Below, piece by piece: positions 55,824-64,000 of a stretch of DNA of 64,000 bases. The DNA is taken from NCBI RefSeq assembly GCF_900128475.1, contig NZ_LT635835.1, positions 262,933 through 326,932 on the forward strand. The letters are read 5' to 3'. Position 1 is the first letter of the stretch, and every line of letters begins with the position of its first letter. The position numbers and the translations under genes were made by a program. Below the pieces are notes generated by a model, which saw nothing but the letters and a program-made list of their open reading frames with translations, made no database searches and was not told the origin of the DNA. Origin of the DNA: Mediterranea massiliensis. Its GTDB lineage: Bacteria; Bacteroidota; Bacteroidia; Bacteroidales; Bacteroidaceae.

Positions 55824-57302
55824 TTAAAGGATGCTCTTCACCGTCTCGAGCATACCTTTCTGCTGGATGGAGTCGAGGAAGGCGGTCACCATGTCGGTCA
55901 GGCCGGGGATGGTGTTCAGGTCGCCATGCTCGCCCCAGATGAGGTCTTTGGCAGCCAGTACGCCTTCGGCCACGCGGCGGGTGTCGCCTGTTGCCCAAAG
56001 GTCCTTGAGCAGCTGCATGATTTCGGGTGCGTCGTTGGGCACGATTTCAGCACCGTCGGCACGTACACCGCCCTTGTAGTAGGTGATGATGGCGGCCAAG
56101 CCCAATACCAAGCCCTTCGGCAGTTCGCCCTTGCGCTCGAGGTAAGTCTTCAAGCCAGGCAGGTCGCGCGTCTGGAATTTTGGGAAGGAGTTCAACATGA
56201 TGCTCGTCACCTGATGATCTACGTAGGGATTGTTGAAGCGTTCCAGCACGTCGGCGGCAAACTTCTTCAGCTCGTCCATCGGCAGGTTGAGGGTCTGCAT
56301 CAGCTCGTCGAACTGCACCTTGTGGATGTACTTGCCGATGACGGGATGGTTGCAGGCGTCGCGCACGATGTTCACGCCGCTCAGGTAGGCCACGGGCGAG
56401 AGGACGGTGTGCGGACCGTTGAGCAACGTCACCTTGCGTTCATGGTAAGGAGCCTCGGACTTCACGAAGAGCACGTTCAGGCCGGCCTTGTCGGCGGGGA
56501 ACTCCTGTGCCAGCTGGCGCAGCGAGAGATTCTCGGCGGCCTCGATGACCCACAGGTGGAAGATTTCGGCCTGCACCACGAGGTTGTCGGCGTAGCAGAT
56601 TTTCTTCTGTATCTGCGCAATCTCCTTGCGGGGGAAGCCCGGCACGATGCGGTCCACCAGCGTGGCGCACACGTAGCAGTACTTCGTGAACCACGTCTTG
56701 AACTTCTCGTAGTCGGCGCCGAAGTCGTCCTTCCACAGCTCGATATACTGGTAGATGCACTCCTTCAGGTGGTGTCCGTTCAGGAAGATCAACTCGCAGG
56801 GCATGATGATGAGTCCCTTCGTCTTGTCGCCCTTGAAGGTCTTGAAGCGGCGGTATAGCAGCTGCGTCAGCTTGCCGGGATAGGAAGCGGCGGGCGCGTC
56901 AGTGAGCTTGCAGGCGGGGTCGAAGGCGATGCCAGCCTCGGTAGTGTTCGAGATGACGAAGCGGATTTCAGGCTGGTCGGCCAGGGCCATAAAGGCGGCG
57001 TTCTGCGTATAGGGGTTCAGGGCGCGGCTGATGCAGTCGATGCGTGTCAGCGTATTCACGGCCTTGCCCTCGAGGCGTCCCTGCAGGTTGACGTGATAGA
57101 GGCAGTCCTGGCCGTTGAGCCATTCCACCATGCCCTTCTCGATGGGCTGTACCACGACGACGCTGCTGTTGAAGTCGGTCTTCTGATTCATGTTGTAGAC
57201 AATCCAGTCCACAAACGCGCGGAGGAAGTTGCCTTCGCCGAACTGGATGATTCTTTCGGGTGCCACAGACTTGGGAGCCGTCAGCTTGTTCAATGCTTTC
57301 AT
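55824..57302 (-). CDS. uxaB: Tagaturonate reductase (altronate oxidoreductase)
   Basis: 492 residues, a mannitol-dehydrogenase-family enzyme. It interconverts tagaturonate and altronate with NAD(H) in galacturonate breakdown. The N-terminal nucleotide-binding start is IIQFGEGNFLRAFVDWIVYN, and the catalytic domain has NGPHTVLSPVAYLSG and the lysine-containing VDHQVTSIMLNSFPKFQTRDLPGL. It lies 34 bp downstream of a LacI-type regulator gene on the same strand and near uxaC, so the three form a hexuronate locus. Confidence 0.93.
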   Translation of the reverse strand: MKALNKLTAPKSVAPERIIQFGEGNFLRAFVDWIVYNMNQKTDFNSSVVVVQPIEKGMVEWLNGQDCLYHVNLQGRLEGKAVNTLTRIDCISRALNPYTQNAAFMALADQPEIRFVISNTTEAGIAFDPACKLTDAPAASYPGKLTQLLYRRFKTFKGDKTKGLIIMPCELIFLNGHHLKECIYQYIELWKDDFGADYEKFKTWFTKYCYVCATLVDRIVPGFPRKEIAQIQKKICYADNLVVQAEIFHLWVIEAAENLSLRQLAQEFPADKAGLNVLFVKSEAPYHERKVTLLNGPHTVLSPVAYLSGVNIVRDACNHPVIGKYIHKVQFDELMQTLNLPMDELKKFAADVLERFNNPYVDHQVTSIMLNSFPKFQTRDLPGLKTYLERKGELPKGLVLGLAAIITYYKGGVRADGAEIVPNDAPEIMQLLKDLWATGDTRRVAEGVLAAKDLIWGEHGDLNTIPGLTDMVTAFLDSIQQKGMLETVKSIL

Positions 57303-57336
57303 ATTGAAAATCGTTTAAATTTTGTTGGTTATGCAG

Positions 57337-58398
57337 TTATTCAAATTCAAAGTAATAGTCGATGTTTTCCTTGATCAGCACGTCGATGGGCATGTACTGT
57401 ATGGGGTTGACGGGCCGCTTGAAAGCGATGTGGCTGCACAGGGCCTTGACGCCGCCATAGCCCTGCAAGGCAGGCCGTTGCCCGATGAGGTAGTCCACCT
57501 CGCCCGTCTTCAGCCGCTCCACGTTCTTCTGCAGCAGGTCGTAGCCCACCAGCCCCTCCATGCGACGGCCGGTGGCGTGCAGGTAGTCGGCCACCTGGTA
57601 GACGCGCGAATTGAACACCACGCCCAGCACGGCCCGCGGGCACTCACGGAAGAAGCAGTCCAGCGTGTGGCGGTTGGCCTCGGCGTTCTCCTTGTCGAGC
57701 ACCACGTCGTGCACGGGCAGCCCCACATGCTTCTCCTCCAGGTATTGCATGAAGCCCTCCATCCGTCGCTGCATCTGTATCTCGGCGGGGTTCTGCTTGC
57801 GGTTGTTCAGGAAGAAGACCAGCTCCTGCCCTTCCCTGTAGTGTCCCATCAGCATCTTGGCGGCGATGTAGCCACTCATGCGCGAGTCCTGCCCGATGTA
57901 GCACAGGGCGTTCGTCCCCTCGACGTTGAAGTCGATGAAGGCATAGGGCGTACCTTTCCGCTCCAGGGCAGACGTGAGCTGCAGGGTCTCTTCGCGGAAA
58001 TTGGGCGCCAGCAGCACGGCGTCGCACTCCTCGCCGAGCACCTGCGTGCACACCTGGCTGTACGAAGCCTCGCCGGCGTGCGTATAGTGCAGGAAGTCCA
58101 CAGACACGTTGAACGGAGCCAGCTCCTGCGCCGCCCGTCCGATGCCCTGGGCCACGGCGTGCCAGTAGTTTCCCTCTATATAATAAGGAATGAGGCAGAC
58201 AATGCGGTAACGCTTCTTTGCCGCCAGCCCGATGGCAAACAGGTTGGGCTGGTAGTTGATTTCGTCGAGCACCTTGCGCACCTTCTCGAGGCTGGCCGCC
58301 GACACGTCGCCGCGGTTGTGCAGCACGCGGTCCACCGTTCCGGCCGATACGCCCGCCATGCGTGCGATGTCTTTGATGGTATAGTTCTTGTTTTCCAT
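57337..58398 (-). CDS. LacI-family transcriptional regulator
   Basis: 353 residues. The N-terminal HTH and hinge are YTIKDIARMAGVSAGTVDRVLHNRGDVS, then EINYQPN. A periplasmic-binding-protein-like sensor domain follows (IVCLIPYYIEGNYWHAVAQGI; GVVFNSRVYQVADYL). It sits between uxaB and the divergent uxaC and should control both in response to a hexuronate or related sugar acid. A candidate operator AGATAC-N10-GTATCT lies at 58460-58481. Confidence 0.9.
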   Translation of the reverse strand: MENKNYTIKDIARMAGVSAGTVDRVLHNRGDVSAASLEKVRKVLDEINYQPNLFAIGLAAKKRYRIVCLIPYYIEGNYWHAVAQGIGRAAQELAPFNVSVDFLHYTHAGEASYSQVCTQVLGEECDAVLLAPNFREETLQLTSALERKGTPYAFIDFNVEGTNALCYIGQDSRMSGYIAAKMLMGHYREGQELVFFLNNRKQNPAEIQMQRRMEGFMQYLEEKHVGLPVHDVVLDKENAEANRHTLDCFFRECPRAVLGVVFNSRVYQVADYLHATGRRMEGLVGYDLLQKNVERLKTGEVDYLIGQRPALQGYGGVKALCSHIAFKRPVNPIQYMPIDVLIKENIDYYFEFE

Positions 58399-58456
58399 TT
58401 ACTTCCACTCACTGCCTTGCCCGTCCGCAAAGCTTAAATATTATAAATATTCGTGG

Positions 58457-58503
58457 CAAAGATACGAATAATTTTGTATCTCCAAGTAAAATTTCTACTT
58501 TTG
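58457..58503. promoter_or_regulatory. uxaC promoter with operator-like palindrome
   Basis: Plus strand: TTTG at 58473-58476, 19 bases, TACTTTTG at 58496-58503, a full consensus. Minus strand: a -7 box TATCTTTG at 58464-58457 faces the regulator gene without a clear -33 box. AGATAC/GTATCT (58460-58481) overlaps both, as expected for a shared LacI-type operator. Confidence 0.65.
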
Positions 58504-58621
58504 TGTTCGATAACGGTTAATAAAACTAAAATCGTCATCACCGCCTATTCGCTTTACAATCAGAGCTATATAGGTATATAGGGAGAAAGTAACATTTTTA
58601 GATATCAAAACACATCGGATT

Positions 58622-60028
58622 ATGAAAAACTTTATGGATGAAAACTTCCTGCTGCAGACCGAAACTGCACAGAAGCTCTATCACGAACATGCGGCCAAGA
58701 TGCCCATCATCGACTATCACTGCCACCTCATTCCCCAGATGGTGGCCGACGACTACCAGTTCCGCTCGCTGACCGAAATCTGGCTGGGCGGCGACCACTA
58801 CAAGTGGCGCGCCATGCGCACCAACGGCGTGGACGAACGCTACTGCACGGGCCAGGACACCACCGACTGGGAGAAGTTCGAGAAGTGGGCCGAAACGGTT
58901 CCCTATACCATGCGCAACCCCCTGTACCACTGGACCCACCTGGAGCTGAAGACCGCCTTCGGCATCACCAAGGTACTCAATCCGCAGACCGCCCGCGAAA
59001 TCTATGACGAGTGCAACGAGAAGCTGCGCCAGCCCGAATACTCCGCCCGCGGCCTGATGCGCCGCTACCATGTGGAGACCGTCTGCACCACGGACGACCC
59101 CGTCGACTCACTGGAATACCACATCAAGACGCGCGAGAGCGGCTTCGAAATCAAGATGCTCCCCACCTGGCGCCCCGACAAGGCCATGGCCGTCGAAGTG
59201 CCGGCCGACTTCCGCGCCTACGTCGAGAAGCTGGCCGAGGTGAGCGGCGTTGCCATCTCCACCTTCGACGACATGATTGCCGCCCTGCGCAGCCGCCATG
59301 AGTTCTTCGCCCAGCAAGGCTGCCGCCTGTCCGACCACGGCATCGAGGAGTTCTATGCCGAAGACTATACCGAGGCCGAGATCAAGGCCATCTTCAACAA
59401 GGTGTACGGCGGCAAGGAGCTGACGCACGAAGAAATCCTGAAGTTCAAGTCGGCCATGCTGGTCATCTTCGCCGAGATGGATTGGGAGACTGGCTGGGCA
59501 CAGCAGTACCACTACGGCGCCATCCGCAACAACAACACCAAGATGTTCAAGCTCCTGGGCCCCGACACGGGCTTCGACTCCATCGGCGAGTTCACCACCG
59601 CCAAGCAGATGGCCAAGTTCCTCGACCGCCTGAACACCGAGGGCAAGCTCACCAAGACCATTCTCTATAACCTCAACCCCTGCGCCAACGAGGTGATTGC
59701 CACCATGCTGGGCAACTTCCAGGACGGCACCCTGCCGGGCAAGATCCAGTTCGGTTCGGGCTGGTGGTTCCTCGACCAGAAGGACGGCATGGAGAAGCAG
59801 ATGAACGCCCTGTCGCTGCTGGGCCTGCTGAGCCGCTTCGTGGGCATGCTCACCGACTCGCGCTCGTTCCTCTCCTACCCGCGCCACGAATACTTCCGCC
59901 GCACGCTGTGCAACCTCGTAGGCCGCGACGTGGAGAACGGCGAACTGCCCGCCAGCGAAATGGGCCGCATCAACCAGATGATCGAAGACATCTGCTACAA
60001 CAACGCCAAGAACTACTTCCAGTTCTAA
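58622..60028 (+). CDS. uxaC: Glucuronate isomerase
   Basis: 468 residues. It converts glucuronate to fructuronate and galacturonate to tagaturonate. The amidohydrolase-superfamily metal site begins with IIDYHCHL (H33, H35). Other family motifs are TTDDPVDSL and the C-terminal SYPRHEYFRRTLCN. The length is normal. It is transcribed from its own promoter, divergent from the regulator and uxaB, with a leader of about 110 nt. Confidence 0.95.
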   Translation: MKNFMDENFLLQTETAQKLYHEHAAKMPIIDYHCHLIPQMVADDYQFRSLTEIWLGGDHYKWRAMRTNGVDERYCTGQDTTDWEKFEKWAETVPYTMRNPLYHWTHLELKTAFGITKVLNPQTAREIYDECNEKLRQPEYSARGLMRRYHVETVCTTDDPVDSLEYHIKTRESGFEIKMLPTWRPDKAMAVEVPADFRAYVEKLAEVSGVAISTFDDMIAALRSRHEFFAQQGCRLSDHGIEEFYAEDYTEAEIKAIFNKVYGGKELTHEEILKFKSAMLVIFAEMDWETGWAQQYHYGAIRNNNTKMFKLLGPDTGFDSIGEFTTAKQMAKFLDRLNTEGKLTKTILYNLNPCANEVIATMLGNFQDGTLPGKIQFGSGWWFLDQKDGMEKQMNALSLLGLLSRFVGMLTDSRSFLSYPRHEYFRRTLCNLVGRDVENGELPASEMGRINQMIEDICYNNAKNYFQF

Positions 60029-60037
60029 ATTTTAGTT

Positions 60038-60121
60038 CACCACGGATTACTCGGATTTTCACAGATTATTATTCATTATCGCCCGACTAAAAATCTGTGT
60101 CCATCTGCGTAATCTGTGGTG
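60038..60121. repeat. Long inverted repeat after uxaC
   Basis: CACCACGGATTAC (60038-60050) and GTAATCTGTGGTG (60109-60121) form the ends, with ATTTTCACAGATT/AATCTGTG further in. The arms resemble those at 4270-4335. It has no strong T tract, so terminator activity is uncertain. Confidence 0.7.
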
Positions 60122-60186
60122 CTTTTATTTATGGGGAACGCGGGCCGTTTCGTCCCGAAAAACTATCTTTGTCCCCCGTTAAAGCA

Positions 60187-60978
60187 ATGTTTAAACGCAT
60201 GAAACGCATTCGTATCCTTCTGGGGGCAGCCCTGCTGCTCTCCCTGCTCCCCTGCCTGCCCGCTTACGGACAGACGAAGGGCGCCTCCTGCTCCGAACTT
60301 TCGCTGGCCAGCTACAACATCCGAAACGCCAAGGGCCTCGACGGCCGGGTGTCCTACGACCGCATTGCCGCAGTCATCAGGAAGCTCGGCGCAGACGCCG
60401 TCGCCATCCAGGAGGCCGACAGCGCCACGCAGCGCAGCCACGGCCTCTTCGTACTTCAGGAGCTGGGCAGGCGTACGGGCATGTACCCCGTCTATGCGCC
60501 CGCCATCGACTACAACGGCGGCACCTACGGCATCGGCATGCTTTGTTCGGAGCGGCCTGTGGACGTGAAGCGTTTCCCCCTGCCGGGCGAAGAAGAGAGG
60601 CGTGCGCTGCTGGTAGTCGAATTCCCACGCTACGTCTATGCCTGCACACACCTCTCGCTCACGGAGAAAGACCGCCTGGCCTCCGTGGCCGTCATCGTCG
60701 GCGCCCTGAAGGGCTATCAGAAGCCCGTCTTCCTTGCGGGCGACTGGAACGACACGCCCGACTCCCCCTTCCTGTCGGAGATGAAGAAGAGCTTCGACAT
60801 CCTCACCCGGCCCGACGCGCACACCTTCCCCGCCGACGCGCCCGAGACCACCATCGACTACATCGCCCTTCTCCGCCAGGACTCCCCGAAGGCAGGCTGC
60901 ACCCATGCCGAGGTGTTCGACGCCCCCATCGAGTCCGACCATCGGCCCGTGAAGGTCGTGGTGTCCTGCGGAGAGTGA
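60187..60978 (+). CDS. Exported endonuclease/exonuclease/phosphatase family protein
   Basis: 263 residues from the ATG at 60187; the ATG at 60199 would give 259. A signal peptide runs to about LPCLPAYGQ. EEP-fold motifs in order are LASYNIRNAKG, AIQEADS, the metal/catalytic GDWNDTPDSP and the closing TIDYIAL and SDHRPV. This is a Mg-dependent phosphodiesterase or nuclease fold; being exported, it may act on extracellular DNA or phosphodiesters. A -7-like TATCTTTG lies at 60164-60171. Confidence 0.87.
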   Translation: MFKRMKRIRILLGAALLLSLLPCLPAYGQTKGASCSELSLASYNIRNAKGLDGRVSYDRIAAVIRKLGADAVAIQEADSATQRSHGLFVLQELGRRTGMYPVYAPAIDYNGGTYGIGMLCSERPVDVKRFPLPGEEERRALLVVEFPRYVYACTHLSLTEKDRLASVAVIVGALKGYQKPVFLAGDWNDTPDSPFLSEMKKSFDILTRPDAHTFPADAPETTIDYIALLRQDSPKAGCTHAEVFDAPIESDHRPVKVVVSCGE

Positions 60979-60985
60979 AGGCCCG

Positions 60986-61396
60986 TCATCGGACGGTGAT
61001 CCACACCCCTTCGCCCTTGTCTTTCGCCTCCACGATGAGCTGTTTCAGCAGGCGGACGTAGAGCGTGGAGCACTCCAGCTGGCGCGTCTCCTCGTTGTAT
61101 TCGCCCACAAGGATGCACCCCTCCGTGTCCGTGGGCAGGTTGCCCGCATGGATGCGGATACCCTCAAAGAAGGGCACGTTCAGCAGCAGGGGCAGCCACT
61201 TGCCGAATTTCGGGCTGAGTGTGATTACCACGGGGTAGCGCCCCTCGGGGATGGCGGTGCAGCCCTTTACCTTGCGTACCTTCTTCAGGTCGCGCCACGT
61301 GGGTTCCATCGTGTCGCACATTTCTTTTCCGTCCACGGCCAGCACGCCCAGCGTGCAGCCTTTCCTTTTAGTAGTTCTTGTCAGTGTCAGTTCCAT
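60986..61396 (-). CDS. DUF5675 family protein
   Basis: 136 residues, no signal peptide. The family pattern is seen in CTLGVLAVDGKEMCDTMEP, AIPEGRYPVVITLSPKF, LLLNVPFFEGIRIHAGN and GCILVGE. The conserved His-Gly-Asn and Cys-Ile suggest an L,D-transpeptidase-like or amidase-related fold, but this is inference. Members are usual in phage and mobile-element cassettes of Bacteroidetes. The start overlaps the stop of the VirE/primase gene by 29 bp, so the two are cotranscribed. Confidence 0.8.
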   Translation of the reverse strand: MELTLTRTTKRKGCTLGVLAVDGKEMCDTMEPTWRDLKKVRKVKGCTAIPEGRYPVVITLSPKFGKWLPLLLNVPFFEGIRIHAGNLPTDTEGCILVGEYNEETRQLECSTLYVRLLKQLIVEAKDKGEGVWITVR

Positions 61397-63725
61397 CTTT
61401 TCTGAATTTTAGCTTACTGTAATTGTAATTCGTAATTCTCGCAATATAGTTTCTGTATCCCCACTGGTTGAGCATGTTCTGCGTACCCTTCTCGCCCATC
61501 CCCACCTGCAGGCGCACCTGCAAGGCATCCTGATACGTAAACTCGTCGGGCAGCAGCTCCAGCAGGTTGCGCGGTCCCTTTTTGTTGCGCGCCCCTCCTG
61601 CCGCCTGCGCCTCCTCGATGTCCGCTCCGAAGAACTCCATCTTGCAAGCCAAGTCGTATTGCAAGGACCAGCGGATGAACTCCTCGAACGTCTTATCCCA
61701 ACGGCAGCCGTTGGCCACGTAGAGCACACACGCCTTCAAGTAAGCGATGACATTGGCACGGAAAGAGAGATTTTCGTACACGCGGCTCTGCGAGAGGCGG
61801 GCGAAGTCGGCACACTCTTCCTTCAACGTTTGCGCCAATTTGAAAGCCTGCGGACAATCTATCAAGCCCTGCGCCTTGACGAGGTTCTCGATGTAGGGGC
61901 GAAGCTCCTCGTCGAAGGCGGCATCATACGTGCCATAGACGGGCATGTCCGCGCCGATTTCGCGTTCGGGGATGGTGCAGAAGTTGATACGTGAGATGGG
62001 GCCGTCTGTCAAGACTTTTGAGAAGTAACGCCGTCCCTTCTGAATGGTCGTGGCGGCGTTCCAGTTGAAGCGGATGGTGACCTTCTCCGTCACGCTCTGC
62101 GCCCCCACGCGCGTCTGCCCGTAGCGGTTGCCGGGGTCGAAGGCCAGGCACATGATTTGGAACTGCTGCCCTGCACGCCCTGTGCCCTTCAGTGCGTCGA
62201 ATTGGTCGATTTCGTTCAGCTTCGTGTAGAGGAAGTGCCCGTCCGCCTCGGCCATGCGCATCACGAAGGCGGGGTTGGTCATGTCCGCGTCAATTTCCTG
62301 AATGATAAGTCCTTCGGGTCGCTGGCGTTTGTCCTTGTTGGCGCCCTTCGAGGTGACTTCGTTCTTCCACTCCCGCTCGCGGCGCAGATTGTCCTCGTCG
62401 CGGCGGCGGATGTCGGCCATGATGCGGTTGATGGGTTCCGAGATGCAGTCCTTGCCCGCACCCGTGCCTGCCATCAGCACGTTCATCAAGGTGGCTTCGT
62501 GCTCTACGTTGTCAATATATCGGAACCTCACCCGATGCAGATGTGCCCCCAGCGCAGGGAAGACGGCGTGCGCCACGGCTGCCTTGTAGACATCGGGCGT
62601 GCGGCTCACAAGGAGCTTTATCAGGGCGGGCAAGCGCTTGGGTAATGGAGAATTGAGAATGGATAATTGAGAATTATTATCCTCGTCATCCGCAGGCCAT
62701 TCTCCATTCTCAATTTTCAATTCTCCATTATTCAGTGCCTCTTTCAGCATCTTCGGCATCGAGTACCATTTCGCCGAGCAGGCAGAGTGTATCAGTCCCC
62801 GCATCTCCTCTTCGGAAAGGCCGTAGCGTGGCATCACTTGCAGGAGCAGCGCCTCGTCGTTGTCCGCAATGTAGCGCAGGTGCGAGGCCAGGCGGTGGAG
62901 CTTGTCGTTGCGCTCGCCCTGCACGGGTTCGCCACCCGCCAGGCGGAACCATTGTCCGATAATTTCCGAATACGGCACCCCCTTAAATGTAGGGACGCAC
63001 CGTGGTGCGTCCGTGTGGGGCGTATCGGCGGGGGCGGCAACGTCCGCTTGGGGCGTATCGGCGGCATTGGCATCGTCATCGGACGCACCATGGTGCGTCC
63101 CTACGAGAGGATTGGTGGAAGCAGGCAATTCTCCATTTTCAATTTTCAATTCTCCATTAAACAGCCTCTCCTCGTCGAGGTAAAGCACATACCCCTCCGG
63201 CACCACGAACGACGAACGGGCATAATCCTTCACACTGGCATCATAATTCGCATCGCCCATCTGCTGGGACATCCACCGCTGCGCCTCGGCCAGATCCATC
63301 CCTGCGGGGATGATGAAGAACAGCCGCAGCCCCTCCGTGCTGGGTGTGATGTGGGCCAGCACCACGTAGCGCATCACGCCCCTGGCCTCCAGCTCCGCCC
63401 GCTTCTGCTCCCAGTAGCCGCGGGGATTGGGCAGGTGGTCCACGTCGTACATCGACAGGCCGCTGGGCACAGCGTCGGCGTTCAGCCGCCGCCCGTTGCG
63501 GAAGGTGGCGTGCGGCGTGAAGATGGGCAGCCGCTTCTTCAGCCCCGCTTTCAGTGTGTCATACTCTTCCTTCGTCAGCTCGCCGCGAAGGCACCTTTCC
63601 TTTCCGTCCGCTATCTCGGCGCAGACCTCCGCCACCAGCTCCGAACGCATCGCCTGGTGGAACAGCTCGGGGGTGCACTCCCGCACCACCCGGCTCTTTA
63701 CGTTATTGCTTATTCCGAATTTCAT
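61368..63725 (-). CDS. VirE-N/primase-type protein (BT4734 family) with in-frame repeats
   Basis: 785 residues. Residues 1-190 match the VirE N-terminal domain (IFTPHATFRNGRRLNADAVPSGLSMYDVDH). A region like the primase C-terminal helix bundle follows (LHRLASHLRYIADNDEALLLQVMPRYG), then a DUF3987-type ATPase domain with Walker A GTGAGKD and QEIDADMTNPAF. Two stretches between domains are encoded by hairpin or palindrome repeats (62641-62732 and 62993-63160), giving translated pieces such as NGELKIENGE. It is likely part of an integrated mobile element; a role in initiating its replication is inferred. Confidence 0.85.
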   Translation of the reverse strand: MKFGISNNVKSRVVRECTPELFHQAMRSELVAEVCAEIADGKERCLRGELTKEEYDTLKAGLKKRLPIFTPHATFRNGRRLNADAVPSGLSMYDVDHLPNPRGYWEQKRAELEARGVMRYVVLAHITPSTEGLRLFFIIPAGMDLAEAQRWMSQQMGDANYDASVKDYARSSFVVPEGYVLYLDEERLFNGELKIENGELPASTNPLVGTHHGASDDDANAADTPQADVAAPADTPHTDAPRCVPTFKGVPYSEIIGQWFRLAGGEPVQGERNDKLHRLASHLRYIADNDEALLLQVMPRYGLSEEEMRGLIHSACSAKWYSMPKMLKEALNNGELKIENGEWPADDEDNNSQLSILNSPLPKRLPALIKLLVSRTPDVYKAAVAHAVFPALGAHLHRVRFRYIDNVEHEATLMNVLMAGTGAGKDCISEPINRIMADIRRRDEDNLRREREWKNEVTSKGANKDKRQRPEGLIIQEIDADMTNPAFVMRMAEADGHFLYTKLNEIDQFDALKGTGRAGQQFQIMCLAFDPGNRYGQTRVGAQSVTEKVTIRFNWNAATTIQKGRRYFSKVLTDGPISRINFCTIPEREIGADMPVYGTYDAAFDEELRPYIENLVKAQGLIDCPQAFKLAQTLKEECADFARLSQSRVYENLSFRANVIAYLKACVLYVANGCRWDKTFEEFIRWSLQYDLACKMEFFGADIEEAQAAGGARNKKGPRNLLELLPDEFTYQDALQVRLQVGMGEKGTQNMLNQWGYRNYIARITNYNYSKLKFRKDGTDTDKNY
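62641..62732. repeat. GGAGAATTGAGAAT hairpin inside the VirE/primase gene
   Basis: The arm at 62641-62677 is inverse to 62696-62732. In the reading frame it codes for about 30 residues (NGELKIENGEW...SQLSILNS) with no stop codon, between the PriCT-like and ATPase domains. Confidence 0.88.
62993..63160. repeat. GGACGCACC palindromes and half hairpin inside the VirE/primase gene
   Basis: GGACGCACCATGGTGCGTCC (63081-63100) is a perfect palindrome. A near copy lies at 62993-63012, the direct repeat TGGGGCGTATCGGCGG lies between them, and a half copy of the GGAGAATTG repeat is at 63125-63160. All are translated in frame, giving an Ala/Asp/Pro-rich linker. Confidence 0.85.
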
Positions 63726-63730
63726 TTTTT

Positions 63731-63858
63731 AAGGAGTTAAGAAGTTAAGGGATTAAGGAGTTAAGAAGTTAAGGAGTTAAGCCAATACCTCCAATGAATA
63801 TTGTTTAATAATTTCGTTAGCCAAGCTATCGGCTTAACTTCTTAACTCCTTAACTCCT
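63731..63858. repeat. AGTTAAGAAGTTAAGG hairpin
   Basis: The arm at 63731-63782, made of AGTTAAG and AAGG units, is inverse to 63830-63858. It lies between the partial gene and the VirE/primase gene. Confidence 0.8.
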
Positions 63859-63870
63859 GAATTCTAAAAA

Positions 63871-64000
63871 TTAAAATTCCGCATCAAACACCCGATCCAC
63901 GAAGTCGCTCGCCTGGCGGCTCTCGTCGATGAGCACGTCCGCCGGCGTGATGTCCGCCTCGTCCAGGGCGATGCGCAGGGTGAGGCGCACGTGGCTGTCG
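63871..64000 (-). CDS. Partial unidentified protein, C-terminal end
   Basis: The frame enters from the right window edge and ends at TAA (63871-63873). About 42 residues are visible, including VRLTLRIALDEADITPADVLIDESRQ and ending FVDRVFDAEF. The composition and codon use are like the VirE/primase gene that follows it on the same strand, so it probably belongs to the same cassette. Too little is visible to name it. Confidence 0.65.
   Translation of the reverse strand, partial: DSHVRLTLRIALDEADITPADVLIDESRQASDFVDRVFDAEF

Noticed and set aside
58543..58621. Riboswitch in the uxaC leader
   Set aside because: The leader is about 110 nt, but no known aptamer core or terminator/antiterminator pair is visible.
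63731..63858. CRISPR-like array
   Set aside because: The units are 7-16 bases, degenerate and without spacers of constant length; the structure is a hairpin.

Overview
The window comes from a Bacteroidales chromosome (Bacteroides, Phocaeicola or Prevotella type). The evidence is the Bat aerotolerance operon, a GLPGLI protein, a TonB-receptor-like barrel, a BT4734-type VirE/primase protein, and several promoters of the Bacteroides form TTTG-N19/20-TAnnTTTG. Most of the DNA is ordinary core genome. The species cannot be fixed from the sequence alone.

Layout. 0-4 kb: end of batB, then batC-batD-batE. 4-7 kb: a small HTH protein, a DUF2007-Usp stress protein and a periplasmic TPR protein. 7-9.6 kb: gyrA, with Leu at quinolone-resistance position 82. 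9.6-10.9 kb: a decayed lipoprotein fragment and a duplicated promoter-bearing repeat. 10.9-18.2 kb: clpC, htpG and a patatin/beta-barrel protein. 18.2-18.6 kb: three near-identical tRNA-Arg(ACG) genes. 18.8-24.4 kb: dapA, ligA, trmD and pyrD-pyrK. 24.6-28 kb: an XRE regulator, an AT-rich kilobase, then amn-holA.

28-40 kb looks accessory, with visibly more A+T than its flanks. It holds a sensor kinase/response regulator pair divergent from a GLPGLI protein plus a large outer-membrane barrel. Next is an AraC regulator divergent from an operon of exported metallo-beta-lactamase-fold protein and two radical SAM proteins (the 'mobile pair'), all joined by ATGA overlaps. An HxlR regulator follows, with a clear palindromic operator, divergent from an NTF2-like protein and a flavodoxin-type reductase. 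A YwqG/DUF1963 protein closes the region.

40-47.5 kb: an HsdR-N-like protein, a (p)ppGpp synthetase with a degenerate hydrolase motif, dgkA, panB with an overlapping short MFS gene, a HAD phosphatase and a MATE exporter. 47.4-55.4 kb: a MacB/FtsX-type ABC cluster with three paralogous permeases around one ATPase. 55.8-60 kb: hexuronate catabolism (uxaB, a LacI regulator, uxaC). 60-64 kb: an exported endonuclease/exonuclease/phosphatase-family protein, then a mobile-element-type cassette (DUF5675 protein, VirE/primase protein, a cut-off gene).

The main non-coding theme is repeats. One family of about 83 bp carries a full Bacteroides promoter and sits in front of clpC (twice), pyrK and the MATE gene. 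Another class is hairpins whose arms are runs of short A/T-rich units; it occurs between genes, on both sides of the ABC ATPase gene, and in frame inside the VirE/primase coding sequence. No CRISPR array, IS transposase, rRNA or replication origin was seen.
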